A DNA stretch of 64,000 bases, taken from assembly GCA_964572845.1 (NCBI GenBank), contig CAZNFX010000001.1:310001-374000 (forward strand), in the 5' to 3' direction. The first letter of the stretch is position 1. Each line of letters opens with the position of its first letter. A program made the position numbers and the translations under genes. This document shows positions 7,637 to 16,628 of the stretch, one piece after another. The notes below the pieces were generated by a model, which worked only from the letters and a program-made list of their open reading frames with translations, was not told the DNA's origin and ran no database searches. Origin of the DNA: Bin55 sp964572845. Its GTDB lineage: Bacteria > Pseudomonadota > Gammaproteobacteria > Pseudomonadales > Azotimanducaceae.

Positions 7637-8473
7637 ATGAACATTCCTACCGAACTTGAAACCTATTTGTACGACCTACGAGGCTACTTAGTCGTCGAGA
7701 ATGTGCTTACGCCCGACCAAGTAGCGAGGCTGAACGCGATCCTCGACGAGAGTCTCAACGACCTTCCGGAAACAGCAGACCGGCTTTCCGATCAAGAACC
7801 ACGGAGCCTATACGACAACTATCGATTTGGCATGGCCGGTGGTTCGTATCCGTCTGGTCCTGGTTTTCTTGCATTTGGCAATGAGTTCTGCGAACTCATT
7901 GATCATCCGAAGACGATGCAGGTCATGCGCATGCAGTTGGGCGACTGCTTCCGACTTGACCGGATCTTCGGCATGCGAATGAAGAAAGGCATGCCGAGCG
8001 GCCGCCTTCATTCAGACTACGGTGCGTCTGAACCGTTTACACGCGCCATCCCTGGCCAACCCTATGTTCAGCCAGGGTTTCAAGCTCTTCATGGATTCGG
8101 CGTAGCGGCATTCAACCTAACTGACTGCGGACCGGAAACAGGCGGTCTCTGCTGCATACCGGGAAGCCACAACAGCCACATAAAACTACCGAGGACTATT
8201 CGTGACGGAACGTATAGCGATGTAATCGAAGTGCCTCGTGCACCAGCTGGAAGCGTAACGTTCTTCTCTGAAGCAACAACCCATGGAACGACCGAGTGGA
8301 GGGCTGACCACGAACGCCGATCACTGCTCTACAAGTACTGCGCCTCACAGCTCACCTGGTCCAGAACACGAGTGACAGCACCAGTGGGCATTGAACTTAC
8401 TGCACCCCAGAGGCGTTTGCTCGAAGAGCCCGCAGGAGCACACTGGTTTTTCGATTCGTTGTTTCAGGACTGA
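7637..8473 (+). CDS. Phytanoyl-CoA dioxygenase (PhyH) family protein
   Basis: A 278-aa Fe(II)/2-oxoglutarate oxygenase of the PhyH superfamily; the substrate cannot be told from sequence. The double-stranded beta-helix motifs are visible: 'RLHSDYGA' gives the HxD iron pair, 'HNSHI' follows the 'CCIPGSH' turn, 'TTHGTTEW' supplies the distal histidine, and 'DHERRSLLYKY' supplies the 2-oxoglutarate-binding arginine. The opening 'YLYDLRGYLVVENVLTPDQVARLN' is the standard PhyH N-terminus. ATG 7637 has AGGAG 10 bases upstream. The gene stands alone, divergent from the desaturase. Family members act on fatty acyl groups, halogenations or ectoine-type substrates. Confidence 0.88.
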   Translation: MNIPTELETYLYDLRGYLVVENVLTPDQVARLNAILDESLNDLPETADRLSDQEPRSLYDNYRFGMAGGSYPSGPGFLAFGNEFCELIDHPKTMQVMRMQLGDCFRLDRIFGMRMKKGMPSGRLHSDYGASEPFTRAIPGQPYVQPGFQALHGFGVAAFNLTDCGPETGGLCCIPGSHNSHIKLPRTIRDGTYSDVIEVPRAPAGSVTFFSEATTHGTTEWRADHERRSLLYKYCASQLTWSRTRVTAPVGIELTAPQRRLLEEPAGAHWFFDSLFQD

Positions 8474-8666
8474 AGATTCGGGGCTGTTGAATGGCACGTC
8501 GTAGCTTCTGCCAATCATGAGGTAGACATCCAAGGATCAATGGCTAGGATCAATTCGGGTGACAAGAAGAACCTTCATCTGTGACCCGGTGCGGTTGTTC
8601 ATTCCTCCGTTGGGGAACAAGTCGCCCCGATCAGCACGACCGAGTCCTCAAGGGTCAGAGCGTGCG

Positions 8667-9218
8667 CTACCTTGTACTTGTCGGATGGATTTGCTGTGAA
8701 TACCGCGCGAAGACTCGTCGCCCCAGAATCAACCACGCTCCGTATAAAGACGCCGCAAGGCTTACGGCCACGAGCATCAACCCGAGAAAAATGTTGATTC
8801 CAAAAAACATCTCCCACCGAACTCCATTTAGCTCACAGATTCCAATTCCGATCCACAAGAGCGTTAGCCAGACGCCAAAACCGCCCACCATGACTGACCC
8901 CGTCGTGAAGATGGCTTGTTTCAGTATTGCGTCAATAATGTCGGACGCGATGCCGTTTTGGATCGCGAGATTGCGTTGGCGGATCAGCCTAATGGACCCA
9001 AGAACAAATATTGCCAGTACTAGAACTCCGATAGAGTACGTCAAGACATCGACAAGCAAGCCATCGCTAATAGGATCGAGCAATGACAAGACAAACACTA
9101 CCATGATGAACATGCCCGATATCAGTGCACCGGCGCACACCCACGAAACGCGTCGCCAATTGGCTTGGTCGGTATTGGATGTCAGGAATTCTTGTAGATT
9201 AGCAACCATTCTGTTCAT
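8667..9218 (-). CDS. Hypothetical four-helix membrane protein
   Basis: I do not recognise this 183-aa protein. It has a hydrophilic start (about 1-25) and then four strongly hydrophobic segments (about 25-47, 55-75, 98-120, 133-158) ending in a short basic tail, so it is probably an inner-membrane protein with both ends in the cytoplasm. The opposite-strand frame across the same region (8581-9294) is low-complexity Ser/Thr/Pro/Arg-rich and is taken as its shadow, because membrane genes read backwards give such sequences. It stands between two dioxygenase genes with no shared operon. Confidence 0.7.
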   Translation of the reverse strand: MNRMVANLQEFLTSNTDQANWRRVSWVCAGALISGMFIMVVFVLSLLDPISDGLLVDVLTYSIGVLVLAIFVLGSIRLIRQRNLAIQNGIASDIIDAILKQAIFTTGSVMVGGFGVWLTLLWIGIGICELNGVRWEMFFGINIFLGLMLVAVSLAASLYGAWLILGRRVFARYSQQIHPTSTR

Positions 9219-9538
9219 CCCAATATTCCACAGTCAAAAGGGCGTGGAGTCTTGTCAGTCTAGCAAATTTTGGTGCTCCTCGCGCGTTGCGTAGCCTAGC
9301 GCTTGGTGTTTCAGAAGGGGGAGAACCCAACGCCCAAAGCCAACTGCTGTACGGCAATTGGTGGAACGCGCTGTGTGGGCAATCTCTTGGCCATCCATGA
9401 GAGTAAGTCTTGCGTGCATTGACGGAGCGATTAAACGTTTTATTTGCTCGCTAGGGGCGTGGCTTCCGTCAAACTCTTGCCACCCTTGTTCAACTTCTTG
9501 TATAGTGCAAATTAATCTACTGAGCAATACAGGCGTGT
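9219..9538. other. Intergenic stretch upstream of the TauD operon
   Basis: 320 bases without a convincing gene. It holds the candidate promoter at 9477-9506. A 90-codon reverse frame (9255-9527) and a 63-codon forward frame (9358-9549) overlap each other, lack ribosome sites and resemble nothing recognised. Confidence 0.5.
9477..9506 (+). promoter_or_regulatory. Candidate promoter of the tauD-like operon
   Basis: TTGCCA at 9477-9482, an 18-base spacer and TATAGT at 9501-9506; predicted start near 9513, about 26 bases before the ATG at 9539. Confidence 0.5.
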
Positions 9539-10414
9539 ATGGGCTTTAGCAGTCGGCACCCACATTCTGAAACAACCAACTTGAAATCAAGCTTTGCTTC
9601 GTTTGATGTTGCTCCCTTGACTCCACACATAGGTGCGGAAATTCGGGGTATTGACTTATCTATTCCGTTGTCCAATGAACAAGCTCAAGACGTCGCAAAC
9701 GCTTGGTTGGATTGGAAGGTTCTCGTATTTAGAGACCAATGTCTCAATCGAGATGAACACAAGACTTTCGCAAGGCGATTCGGCAAATTGCATGTTCATC
9801 CCATGCAGCACTTGTACGACGGCGATCCCGAGATTCTCATTGTCAAGACGACAAAAGACTCCGCATACACTTCGGGGGACGGCTGGCACACAGATGTGAC
9901 ATGCGAGAAGGTTCCTCCATTGGGTTCTATGCTCTACGTCACCGAGGCTCCCACATCCGGCGGAGATACACTGTTTGCCGACATGTACCTTGCCTACGAG
10001 TTGCTCTCGGATCCTCTGAAGGAATTCATTGGAGGATTGGAAGCTGTCCACGATGGCAAGATTCCTTATGTTGGGAGCTACAAGACTAAGGAACCCGATG
10101 GTGGGTACCCAAGGAATACTCACCCGGTTGTGGCGACGCATCCAGAAACAGGACGTAAGATTCTGTACGTCAATCAAGGATTCACATCGCACATTGTTGG
10201 CTTAAGACGTAATGAAAGCAAGGCGATTCTGACGATGCTATACAACCACATCAATTCGACTCCCAGACTCTGGTGCCGAGTTGCATGGAAACCTAACACA
10301 CTGACTTTTTGGGACAACCGCTGTACACAACACCACGCAGTTTGGGACTATCACCCCGAATCTAGGTATGGTGAACGAGTATCAATAGTGGGGGAGGAGA
10401 GACCACACGCATGA
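9539..10414 (+). CDS. TauD/TfdA-family 2-oxoglutarate dioxygenase
   Basis: A 291-aa Fe(II)/2-oxoglutarate dioxygenase of the taurine dioxygenase family. It opens with the diagnostic 'LTPHIGAEIRGIDLS' and 'VLVFRDQCLNRDEHKTFARRFG'. 'WHTDVTCEKVPP' gives the HxD pair, 'PTSGGDTLFADMYLAYELL' is the family's next block, 'QHHAVWDYHPESRYGERVSI' carries the distal histidine and the 2-oxoglutarate-binding arginine, and 'HPVVATHPETGRKILYVNQGFT' precedes it. Family enzymes cleave C-S, C-O or C-P bonded compounds such as taurine, alkylsulfates or 2,4-D; the substrate here is unknown. The stop overlaps the next start (ATGA), and a rhodanese follows, which would suit a sulfur-releasing reaction (inference). 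Confidence 0.9.
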   Translation: MGFSSRHPHSETTNLKSSFASFDVAPLTPHIGAEIRGIDLSIPLSNEQAQDVANAWLDWKVLVFRDQCLNRDEHKTFARRFGKLHVHPMQHLYDGDPEILIVKTTKDSAYTSGDGWHTDVTCEKVPPLGSMLYVTEAPTSGGDTLFADMYLAYELLSDPLKEFIGGLEAVHDGKIPYVGSYKTKEPDGGYPRNTHPVVATHPETGRKILYVNQGFTSHIVGLRRNESKAILTMLYNHINSTPRLWCRVAWKPNTLTFWDNRCTQHHAVWDYHPESRYGERVSIVGEERPHA

Positions 10415-10944
10415 TTACAAGACGGAACTTAAACCTGGGTGTGCTTCTTGCGCCTGCTGCGCTTGTTCTTGCGAGAACGGCAACTGCTGAAGAAGTAGCT
10501 ACAAGGACATCGGAATTACCCGATGAACTGACCACATCGAGACTAATTTACCTTACGCCTATCAAATCGGATGGCGAAGAGAGCAAGTGCAAAGCCGAGA
10601 TATGGTTTGGCTTCCACAACGACGAAATCTACGTTGTCACACCAACGACTGCATGGCGCTCCGAGGCAATCCGAAAGAAATTGACAAGTACACGCATTTG
10701 GGTCGGTGACTTTGGTAATTGGAGACGTGCAAACGAAAAGTTTCGGGAAGCACCAGAGCTAATGGCCACAGGTAGCATCGTCGAGGATGAGGAAGTTCAT
10801 ACGAAAGTCCTTGAAGTCATGGGAGAGAAGTACACCGACGAGTGGGGTCGGTGGGGTCCTCAATTCAAGAGCGCACTCGAAGACGGCACAAGAGTAATGA
10901 TCAAGTACACGCCAAAGCAGCCTGAAGAGAATGTGGAAGCCTGA
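10411..10944 (+). CDS. Exported PNPOx-like (split-barrel flavoprotein fold) protein
   Basis: 177 aa. The N-terminus 'ITRRNLNLGVLLAPAALVLA' has a twin arginine followed by a hydrophobic stretch and an 'ATA' cleavage-like site, suggesting Tat export of a folded, perhaps flavin-bound protein. The mature part, with 'LIYLTPIKS...CKAEIWFGFHNDEIYVVTP', 'WRSEAIRKKL' and 'RIWVGDFG', reads like the pyridoxamine-phosphate-oxidase / F420-type split barrel, where small proteins bind FMN, F420 or heme. This is a fold-level impression only. It overlaps tauD by 4 bases and the rhodanese gene by 14, so it belongs to that operon. No close homologue is recognised. Confidence 0.7.
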   Translation: MITRRNLNLGVLLAPAALVLARTATAEEVATRTSELPDELTTSRLIYLTPIKSDGEESKCKAEIWFGFHNDEIYVVTPTTAWRSEAIRKKLTSTRIWVGDFGNWRRANEKFREAPELMATGSIVEDEEVHTKVLEVMGEKYTDEWGRWGPQFKSALEDGTRVMIKYTPKQPEENVEA

Positions 10945-11746
10945 AGACAATCTGATTTCCGTTGACGGTCTCCATGCTAGATTGGGCGACGCCGATCTAA
11001 GGATTGCTGACAGCCGATCTGATTTGTTGGATCCCGATTTGGGGATGCGGCAATACCTGGACTCGCACATACCAGGAGCGTTTTTTGTTTCTCTCGAGAA
11101 GGACCTCTCCGATCCTCCCGGATCACGCGGACGACACCCTCTACCAACAAAAGAACGGTTCGTAGCGTCCTTGGGTCAATGGGGCATCACAAACGACTCG
11201 CATGTAGTTGTCTACGATGCTGGAAACGCCATGTTCTCCTGTCGGATGTGGTGGATGCTGCGTTGGCTGGGACACGAGCGAGTGTCAGTTCTCGACGGAG
11301 GATTTGCAGCCTGGCTCGACGCGGGCTACGAGACGTCTTCCGACATTCCTGTTCCTGTTCAATCTACTTTTGCAATGGGACAGCCATTGACTAAGACCGC
11401 CACAGCAGATGAAGTGGCAAACCACGGAGGAGTGTTGCTAGATGCCCGCACAGAAGACCGGTTCCACGGAATGAATGAAACGATGGACCATACGGCCGGA
11501 CACATACCGGGTGCGGTCTGCAGTCCCTTTCCCGAAAACCTTGGGCCTGATGGAAAATTTACCCGTGACCCCGCCAAATTCGCAAACGTTTCCAAGGAAG
11601 CAAAGGTCATTTGCTACTGTGGGTCTGGCGTAACAGCCACGAACAACATTCTGGCCTTGGTAGTGGCAGGATACGACGAACCGACTCTCTATCCCGGTTC
11701 ATGGAGCGAGTGGATTGAAGACGACACGAGACCCATAACCACTTAG
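10931..11746 (+). CDS. Two-domain rhodanese (thiosulfate / 3-mercaptopyruvate sulfurtransferase)
   Basis: 271 aa with two tandem rhodanese domains. The N-terminal inactive one (about 5-125) includes 'DSHIPGAFFVSLEKDLSDP' and 'VVVYDAGNAMFSCRMWWMLRWLGH'. The C-terminal catalytic one (about 150-270) includes 'LLDARTEDRFHG' and the active-site loop 'CYCGSGVTA', with the catalytic cysteine at about residue 230. A CGSGVTA loop is typical of 3-mercaptopyruvate sulfurtransferase (SseA type) rather than the CRKGVT loop of thiosulfate sulfurtransferase. No signal peptide is present, so it is cytoplasmic. It is the last tightly overlapping gene of the tauD operon. Confidence 0.92.
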   Translation: MWKPEDNLISVDGLHARLGDADLRIADSRSDLLDPDLGMRQYLDSHIPGAFFVSLEKDLSDPPGSRGRHPLPTKERFVASLGQWGITNDSHVVVYDAGNAMFSCRMWWMLRWLGHERVSVLDGGFAAWLDAGYETSSDIPVPVQSTFAMGQPLTKTATADEVANHGGVLLDARTEDRFHGMNETMDHTAGHIPGAVCSPFPENLGPDGKFTRDPAKFANVSKEAKVICYCGSGVTATNNILALVVAGYDEPTLYPGSWSEWIEDDTRPITT

Positions 11747-11881
11747 TTCTGTTTTGCGCTAGCAAAGAGCCACTCCACTTCAAGGCTATTCCGAGTTGCC
11801 CAGTCTAGTTCTGCTTCACTTTCGCAACTCGACATTAAAGCCCTTGCTGCACCGCACTTCTAGCAACACAGCCAATCCACA

Positions 11882-13657
11882 ATGCAGGAAGCTACAACAA
11901 GATTTGTAGACGGCAGACTTTATTCCTGCGACTACAACGACTTCTACGCATCGAAGGATGCTGTGGAGGAGTGCCATCGAGTCCATATCGGTCCTGCAGA
12001 GTTTGCAGAACGCATGGCCAGGTCAACTACATTCACTGTCTTTGAGTTCGGCTTGGGCGCTGGAATCAATTTTCTCGCGACAGCTGACCTCTTCCTCAAG
12101 CAGGCGCCTTCCGGTGCAAGACTACGCTTCTTCAGTACGGAGGCACGCCCTTTACCTCAAAGCACTGTAGAGCATGTTGTTTCGAGCACTACCTCTGGAC
12201 TCACGCTAGCACTCGATTGGGTCAGAAAGTACCCACCGGCCATCTCAGGTATCCATAGGCGACTATTTGCAGATCATCGAATCGAGTTAACGATGATGTA
12301 TTGCTCGACGGAGGATGCAGTCAACGATTTTCTGGAGCGAGACAACACGGGTGTCGACGCGTGGATTCTTGACGGTTTTGCACCCGATCGGAATCCTGAT
12401 ATGTGGAGCGATAAACTGCTCGGAAGTCTTGCTCCAAAATCGAGCGTTGGGGCAACAGCTACCACCTACAGCGTTGCGGGACACGTGAGACGCTCTTTGT
12501 CGGAACGGGGCTTCAATGTAACGAAGGTTCCCAGTCTCCCTTACAAGAGACACACTACACTAGCAACGCTTGCTACAGGTGGTATCGAGCAAAGTTCAAC
12601 TCCTGGTCATGCGACCGTTGTTGGAGGAGGCATTGCAGGCTGCGCCACTGCTGGTGCACTAGCCAGGCGAGGAGTGCAGGTCGAAGTACGTACTCCTACT
12701 GGACAGGTTGCCGATGCTACCTCAGCGATTCCAACGGCGATTGTGCATGCCCGTCTGAGTGCCAGTTCCGAGCCATCATCGCGCTTTCGAGTGCACTCGT
12801 ACACGTACTCTCAACCATTGGTCTCAGCTTTCCCCGCTACGCTCCAGTGCGGTGCCATACAGTTTCCAAATTCTCGCATGTCAAAGAGACGACTGAACGA
12901 GGTTGCGAACCTGCTGGGAACCAACTGGGCCATTCCCAAGAGCAACACAGAGATCCGAGAACTAACGGGTTGTTCGATTGACATGCATGGCATCCACTTC
13001 CCTAGGTCCTTGTCAGTCGACGGTGGCTCACTGTGCGAAAACCTTGTTGGACATCCCAACATTCGCGTATTGGCTGGCTGGGTTGGGTTGCAACCTGAGA
13101 AAGACCATCCAACAATTTTTGCCACCGGGTCTCACGAACCATTTGCAGCTCTCGCGCCTAATCTGGAGATTGCTTTGTTGGAGGGTCAGGTCGACGAATT
13201 CGGTGCAAGCGCAGATCATGCATTGCCATCTGTTGCAATGTTGATTGACGGGTATATTGCACCTTCGAAACACGGCATTGTTGCGGGTTCGACGTACGAG
13301 TACACTCCCTGGCCAAAAGGAATGTCGACTGCTAGAAACCTCAAGCGAGTAGTGGATTCGACGGGAATTGAAGAGTGGAGCCACACCGGCAGCTTTCGCG
13401 CAAAACGCGCCATTACTTCGGACCACCTGCCAGTAGCTGGAAAGATTGGACCAGACTTGTGGATCAACCTGGCACATGGAAGCAGCGGAATGACCTCCGC
13501 TCCGTATTGTGGAGAAATCGTTGCGAGTTTGATTTTGGGTGAGTTGCCGCCAGCACCTCATTCATTAATCGAAGTCATCGAGCCTGGTCGATTCGAACGG
13601 CGTCAAGAGAAGCGCCCCAATCCGTTTCTAACATCGCAATACAGGGCTCGCCCTTGA
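11882..13657 (+). CDS. mnmC: MnmC, bifunctional tRNA mnm5(s2)U34 biosynthesis enzyme
   Basis: Finishes the wobble-uridine modification of certain tRNAs. The N-terminal methyltransferase (about 1-235) has the SAM-binding 'FEFGLGAGINFLATADLF' and the catalytic 'AWILDGFAPDRNPDMWS' and 'TATTYSVAGHVRRSL' motifs. The C-terminal FAD oxidoreductase (about 240-590) begins with the dinucleotide fold 'VVGGGIAGCATAGALARRG' and ends with 'RAKRAITSDHLPVAGKIG' and 'LAHGSSGMTSAPYCGEIVASLILG'. At 591 aa it is slightly shorter than E. coli MnmC (668 aa). It follows the rhodanese by 135 bases on the same strand, so cotranscription is possible but not shown. Confidence 0.93.
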   Translation: MQEATTRFVDGRLYSCDYNDFYASKDAVEECHRVHIGPAEFAERMARSTTFTVFEFGLGAGINFLATADLFLKQAPSGARLRFFSTEARPLPQSTVEHVVSSTTSGLTLALDWVRKYPPAISGIHRRLFADHRIELTMMYCSTEDAVNDFLERDNTGVDAWILDGFAPDRNPDMWSDKLLGSLAPKSSVGATATTYSVAGHVRRSLSERGFNVTKVPSLPYKRHTTLATLATGGIEQSSTPGHATVVGGGIAGCATAGALARRGVQVEVRTPTGQVADATSAIPTAIVHARLSASSEPSSRFRVHSYTYSQPLVSAFPATLQCGAIQFPNSRMSKRRLNEVANLLGTNWAIPKSNTEIRELTGCSIDMHGIHFPRSLSVDGGSLCENLVGHPNIRVLAGWVGLQPEKDHPTIFATGSHEPFAALAPNLEIALLEGQVDEFGASADHALPSVAMLIDGYIAPSKHGIVAGSTYEYTPWPKGMSTARNLKRVVDSTGIEEWSHTGSFRAKRAITSDHLPVAGKIGPDLWINLAHGSSGMTSAPYCGEIVASLILGELPPAPHSLIEVIEPGRFERRQEKRPNPFLTSQYRARP

Positions 13658-13809
13658 ACGGTGTGCCCCATTCTTGCTGCCAAATGCACGTAATCTTTTG
13701 GGCCTTCTAACATCACGTCGAGTACGCAGTCGCTGGTCCTGCCCCTACTCGGCGCAATAAACCGTTTACCATTGCGGGAGAACTAGTCGATGGTTAGGGA
13801 ATGCCACCC

Positions 13810-15576
13810 ATGAAGAACTGTGTAGGTTTTGTATTGCTTCTAATTTCTGGATGTCTCTTGGTAGCTTGTTCGCAATCGCCTGAGACTACTGTCGGCAATG
13901 GGCAATCGAGCGATAGTGACATCGAAGAAACACCGCTCGATCAGGAAGTGGACACTCACCTAAACATTCTGTACTGGCAAGAACCCTCAACACTGAACCC
14001 GTATTTGTCCGGAGGGACAAAGGACATTGAGGCAGCCTCAATGATCCTGGAACCCCTGGCGAACTACGACGAAAACGCCAACATGGTGCCAACTCTAGCT
14101 GCGGAGATCCCAACACATGAAAATGGAGGAATCAACGACGACTACACCAGCATTACTTGGAAACTAAAGCCCGGCGTCGTGTGGTCTGACGGATCCCAGT
14201 TTACAGCAGACGATGTCGTCTTCACTTGGCAATATTGCATGCATGAGGAGTTTGGATGCAGCGTGTCGAACTACTTTACCGACGTAGAAAGTGTTACAGC
14301 AGTGGATCCCAACACGGTTCGAATTGACTTCAATCGAACGACACCCTACCCCTATGGCCCCTTCGTTGGTTCGCTTGTCCCAATCATTCAGAAGGAGCAA
14401 TTCAAGGATTGTCTAGGATTGCGTGCTCAAGAGTGCACTGAACAAAACTTTGGACCGATTGGTACTGGCCCGTACGTGGTGGGCGAATTCAGAGCCAATG
14501 ACGTCGTCCACTATGTTGCCAATGAGAGCTATCGAGAGGAAGGCAAGCCATTCTTCAGAACAGCCACCATCAAGGCTGGCGGAGATGCAACGTCGGCTGC
14601 CCGGGCCGTGTTAGAGACTGGCGAGTTCGACTATGCCTGGAATTTGCAGGTCGAACCCGAGATCCTGGACAACATGACCAAAGCTGGCAAGGGAAGAATC
14701 CTCTTTGGCTTTGGATCTCAAGTTGAGCGAATCATCGTAAATCTAACAAATGCGGATTCATCACTTGGACCTGATCGCCGATCGCAGTACTTAGACGGAA
14801 CGAATCCGCATCCTTTTCTTTCAGAATTTGCGGTCCGCAAAGCGCTATCCTTAGCGATCGATAGAAACATCCTGGTGGAAACAGGCTACGGGGACGGCGG
14901 AGTTCCCACATGCAACGTAGTTGTGCTTCCTGTGGAGTATGCCTCCGATGCCAACGAGGAGTGCAAAGTTCAGAACCTCGAGGAAGCGAATCGGTTGTTG
15001 GACGATGCAGGTTGGGTGGCAGGACGAGACGGCATACGAGAGAAAAACGGCATGCGCCTCTCGATCCTCTATCAGACATCAACCAACTCAGTACGACAGG
15101 GAAATCAAGCCTTCATAAAACAGATGTGGGAGCAGATTGGCGTAGAAACTGAGTTGCGCAATATTGATGGCTCAGTGTTTTTTGGGGCTGATGCTGCTAG
15201 CCCCGATACCTACTACAAGTTCTTTGCGGATGTGCAAATGTACACCAGCAACTTTGACGGCGGCGACCCCACTCAGTATTTGCGAGGCTGGCAGTGCAGC
15301 GAAATGCCGGGTCCAGACAAGCAATGGGTAGGTTCGAATATTCCAAGAGCATGTTCGGAAGAGTACGACACACTTGTTGAGAAGCTGTCGTCGGTCGCGG
15401 ACCCTGAAGAACGAAGCGAGATCATCAAGAGATTGAACGATATCGTCGTTCAGAACTTTTGGGAGATACCCTTGGTTCATCGTGCTAGAGTTTCAGCCGC
15501 CGCCAATTCACTCAAAGGGGTTGAACTTAATGGTTGGGACTCCGAACTGTGGGATGTCGAGAACTGGCATCACTAG
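13810..15576 (+). CDS. Peptide/nickel ABC transporter substrate-binding lipoprotein (family 5)
   Basis: Captures oligopeptides or similar ligands on the periplasmic side. After 'FVLLLISGCLLVACSQ' (lipobox LVAC, acylated Cys about residue 22) comes the SBP_bac_5 fold: 'LNILYWQEPSTLNPYLSGGTKDIEAASMILEPL', 'WKLKPGVVWSDGSQFTADDVVFTW', 'GPIGTGPYVVGEF', 'VRKALSLAIDRNILVE' and 'REKNGMRLSILYQTS'. An ATG at 13801 would add three residues; 13810 is preferred because AGGG lies 10 bases upstream. Two permease genes follow at 15607 and 16629. Ligand unknown. Confidence 0.92.
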   Translation: MKNCVGFVLLLISGCLLVACSQSPETTVGNGQSSDSDIEETPLDQEVDTHLNILYWQEPSTLNPYLSGGTKDIEAASMILEPLANYDENANMVPTLAAEIPTHENGGINDDYTSITWKLKPGVVWSDGSQFTADDVVFTWQYCMHEEFGCSVSNYFTDVESVTAVDPNTVRIDFNRTTPYPYGPFVGSLVPIIQKEQFKDCLGLRAQECTEQNFGPIGTGPYVVGEFRANDVVHYVANESYREEGKPFFRTATIKAGGDATSAARAVLETGEFDYAWNLQVEPEILDNMTKAGKGRILFGFGSQVERIIVNLTNADSSLGPDRRSQYLDGTNPHPFLSEFAVRKALSLAIDRNILVETGYGDGGVPTCNVVVLPVEYASDANEECKVQNLEEANRLLDDAGWVAGRDGIREKNGMRLSILYQTSTNSVRQGNQAFIKQMWEQIGVETELRNIDGSVFFGADAASPDTYYKFFADVQMYTSNFDGGDPTQYLRGWQCSEMPGPDKQWVGSNIPRACSEEYDTLVEKLSSVADPEERSEIIKRLNDIVVQNFWEIPLVHRARVSAAANSLKGVELNGWDSELWDVENWHH

Positions 15577-15606
15577 GAACTGGGTTGTAGAGCAAACCCA
15601 ACAAGG

Positions 15607-16620
15607 ATGCTCAAGTATCTAAGCCGGCGACTGCTATTCGCCATACCGACGCTCATTGCGATCAGCTTCGTTCTCTTCGCGCTTCTCGATCTCGCGCCAA
15701 GCGATCCAACAGGAAGCCTGCCCATAACGATTCCTCCCGAAGTTCGACAGGAAATCCGTGACTCTCTAGGGCTCGACGAACCATTTCTCATCCGCTATCT
15801 AAAGTGGATGGAGCAGTTCTTCATAAACGAACCGCTCAATTTGATCGACAAGGTACTGGATCCCCACGACTTGACACCGAGCTCCCGATTGCGGGTGCTG
15901 TCGTGGCAGCAGCGCAGTCCTGTTGTAGACCTAATCGTCGAACGACTGCCTCAAACAATGTGGGTTGTTGGTCTTTCCTACGTCGTCGGCATTCTCATAG
16001 CTCTTCCAATAGGGATTGTCTCGGCCTACAAGCAATACAGCTGGTTCGATCAAATCGGCACCTTCGTTTCCATGCTGGGCTTTTCTGTACCCACATTTTT
16101 CACGGGCATCTTGGCAATCACGATATTTAGCGTTTCGCTTTCCTGGTTGCCGTCTGTCTATGACACCACGCACCAGGTCGAGGACCTCTCAAGCTTTTGG
16201 TTCCAGATCAAACAAATGGCAATGCCAGTGCTCGTATTGGCGTTCTACAACGCCGCCCAATTGAGTCGGTTCATGCGAGCGTCGGTGCTTGAGAATCTCA
16301 ATCTCGACTACGTTCGAACGGCGCGTGCAAAGGGATTGAAGGATCGCGCAATACTTGTCGGTCACATTCTCCGCAACAGCATGATTCCCGTTGTCACCAT
16401 GATTGCGCTAGGCGTACCCACGATTTTCGGGGGCGCAATCGTCACGGAGCAGATCTTCCGTGTGAATGGACTAGGGGCACTGTTGATTGACGGAATCCAA
16501 GCAGCCGATATTCCGCTTGTTCAAACTCTAACTTTCGTGTTCGCAGTGCTGATCGTACTTTTCAATCTCGTTGCCGACGTGCTCTACGGGATTCTAGATC
16601 CGCGCATCCGCTACTCATAG
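15607..16620 (+). CDS. DppB/OppB-type ABC transporter permease
   Basis: First inner-membrane subunit of the peptide importer. The N-terminus 'KYLSRRLLFAIPTLIAISFVLFALLDLAPSDP' is diagnostic for the DppB branch. Five further membrane helices follow, and the coupling (EAA-like) loop 'NLDYVRTARAKGLKDRAILVGHILRNSMIPVVTMIAL' is at about residues 230-265. 337 aa is normal. It carries a family-typical extra segment (about 60-110) between helices 1 and 2. It follows the binding protein by 30 bases. Confidence 0.93.
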   Translation: MLKYLSRRLLFAIPTLIAISFVLFALLDLAPSDPTGSLPITIPPEVRQEIRDSLGLDEPFLIRYLKWMEQFFINEPLNLIDKVLDPHDLTPSSRLRVLSWQQRSPVVDLIVERLPQTMWVVGLSYVVGILIALPIGIVSAYKQYSWFDQIGTFVSMLGFSVPTFFTGILAITIFSVSLSWLPSVYDTTHQVEDLSSFWFQIKQMAMPVLVLAFYNAAQLSRFMRASVLENLNLDYVRTARAKGLKDRAILVGHILRNSMIPVVTMIALGVPTIFGGAIVTEQIFRVNGLGALLIDGIQAADIPLVQTLTFVFAVLIVLFNLVADVLYGILDPRIRYS

Positions 16621-16628
16621 ATGGCGAA

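Noticed and set aside
8581..9294. Forward 237-codon frame
   Set aside because: Low-complexity Ser/Thr/Pro/Arg sequence lying antisense to a clear four-helix membrane protein (8667-9218); typical shadow of a membrane gene.
9255..9527. Reverse 90-codon frame upstream of the TauD gene
   Set aside because: No ribosome site, no recognised motif, and it covers the candidate tauD promoter; kept only as intergenic.
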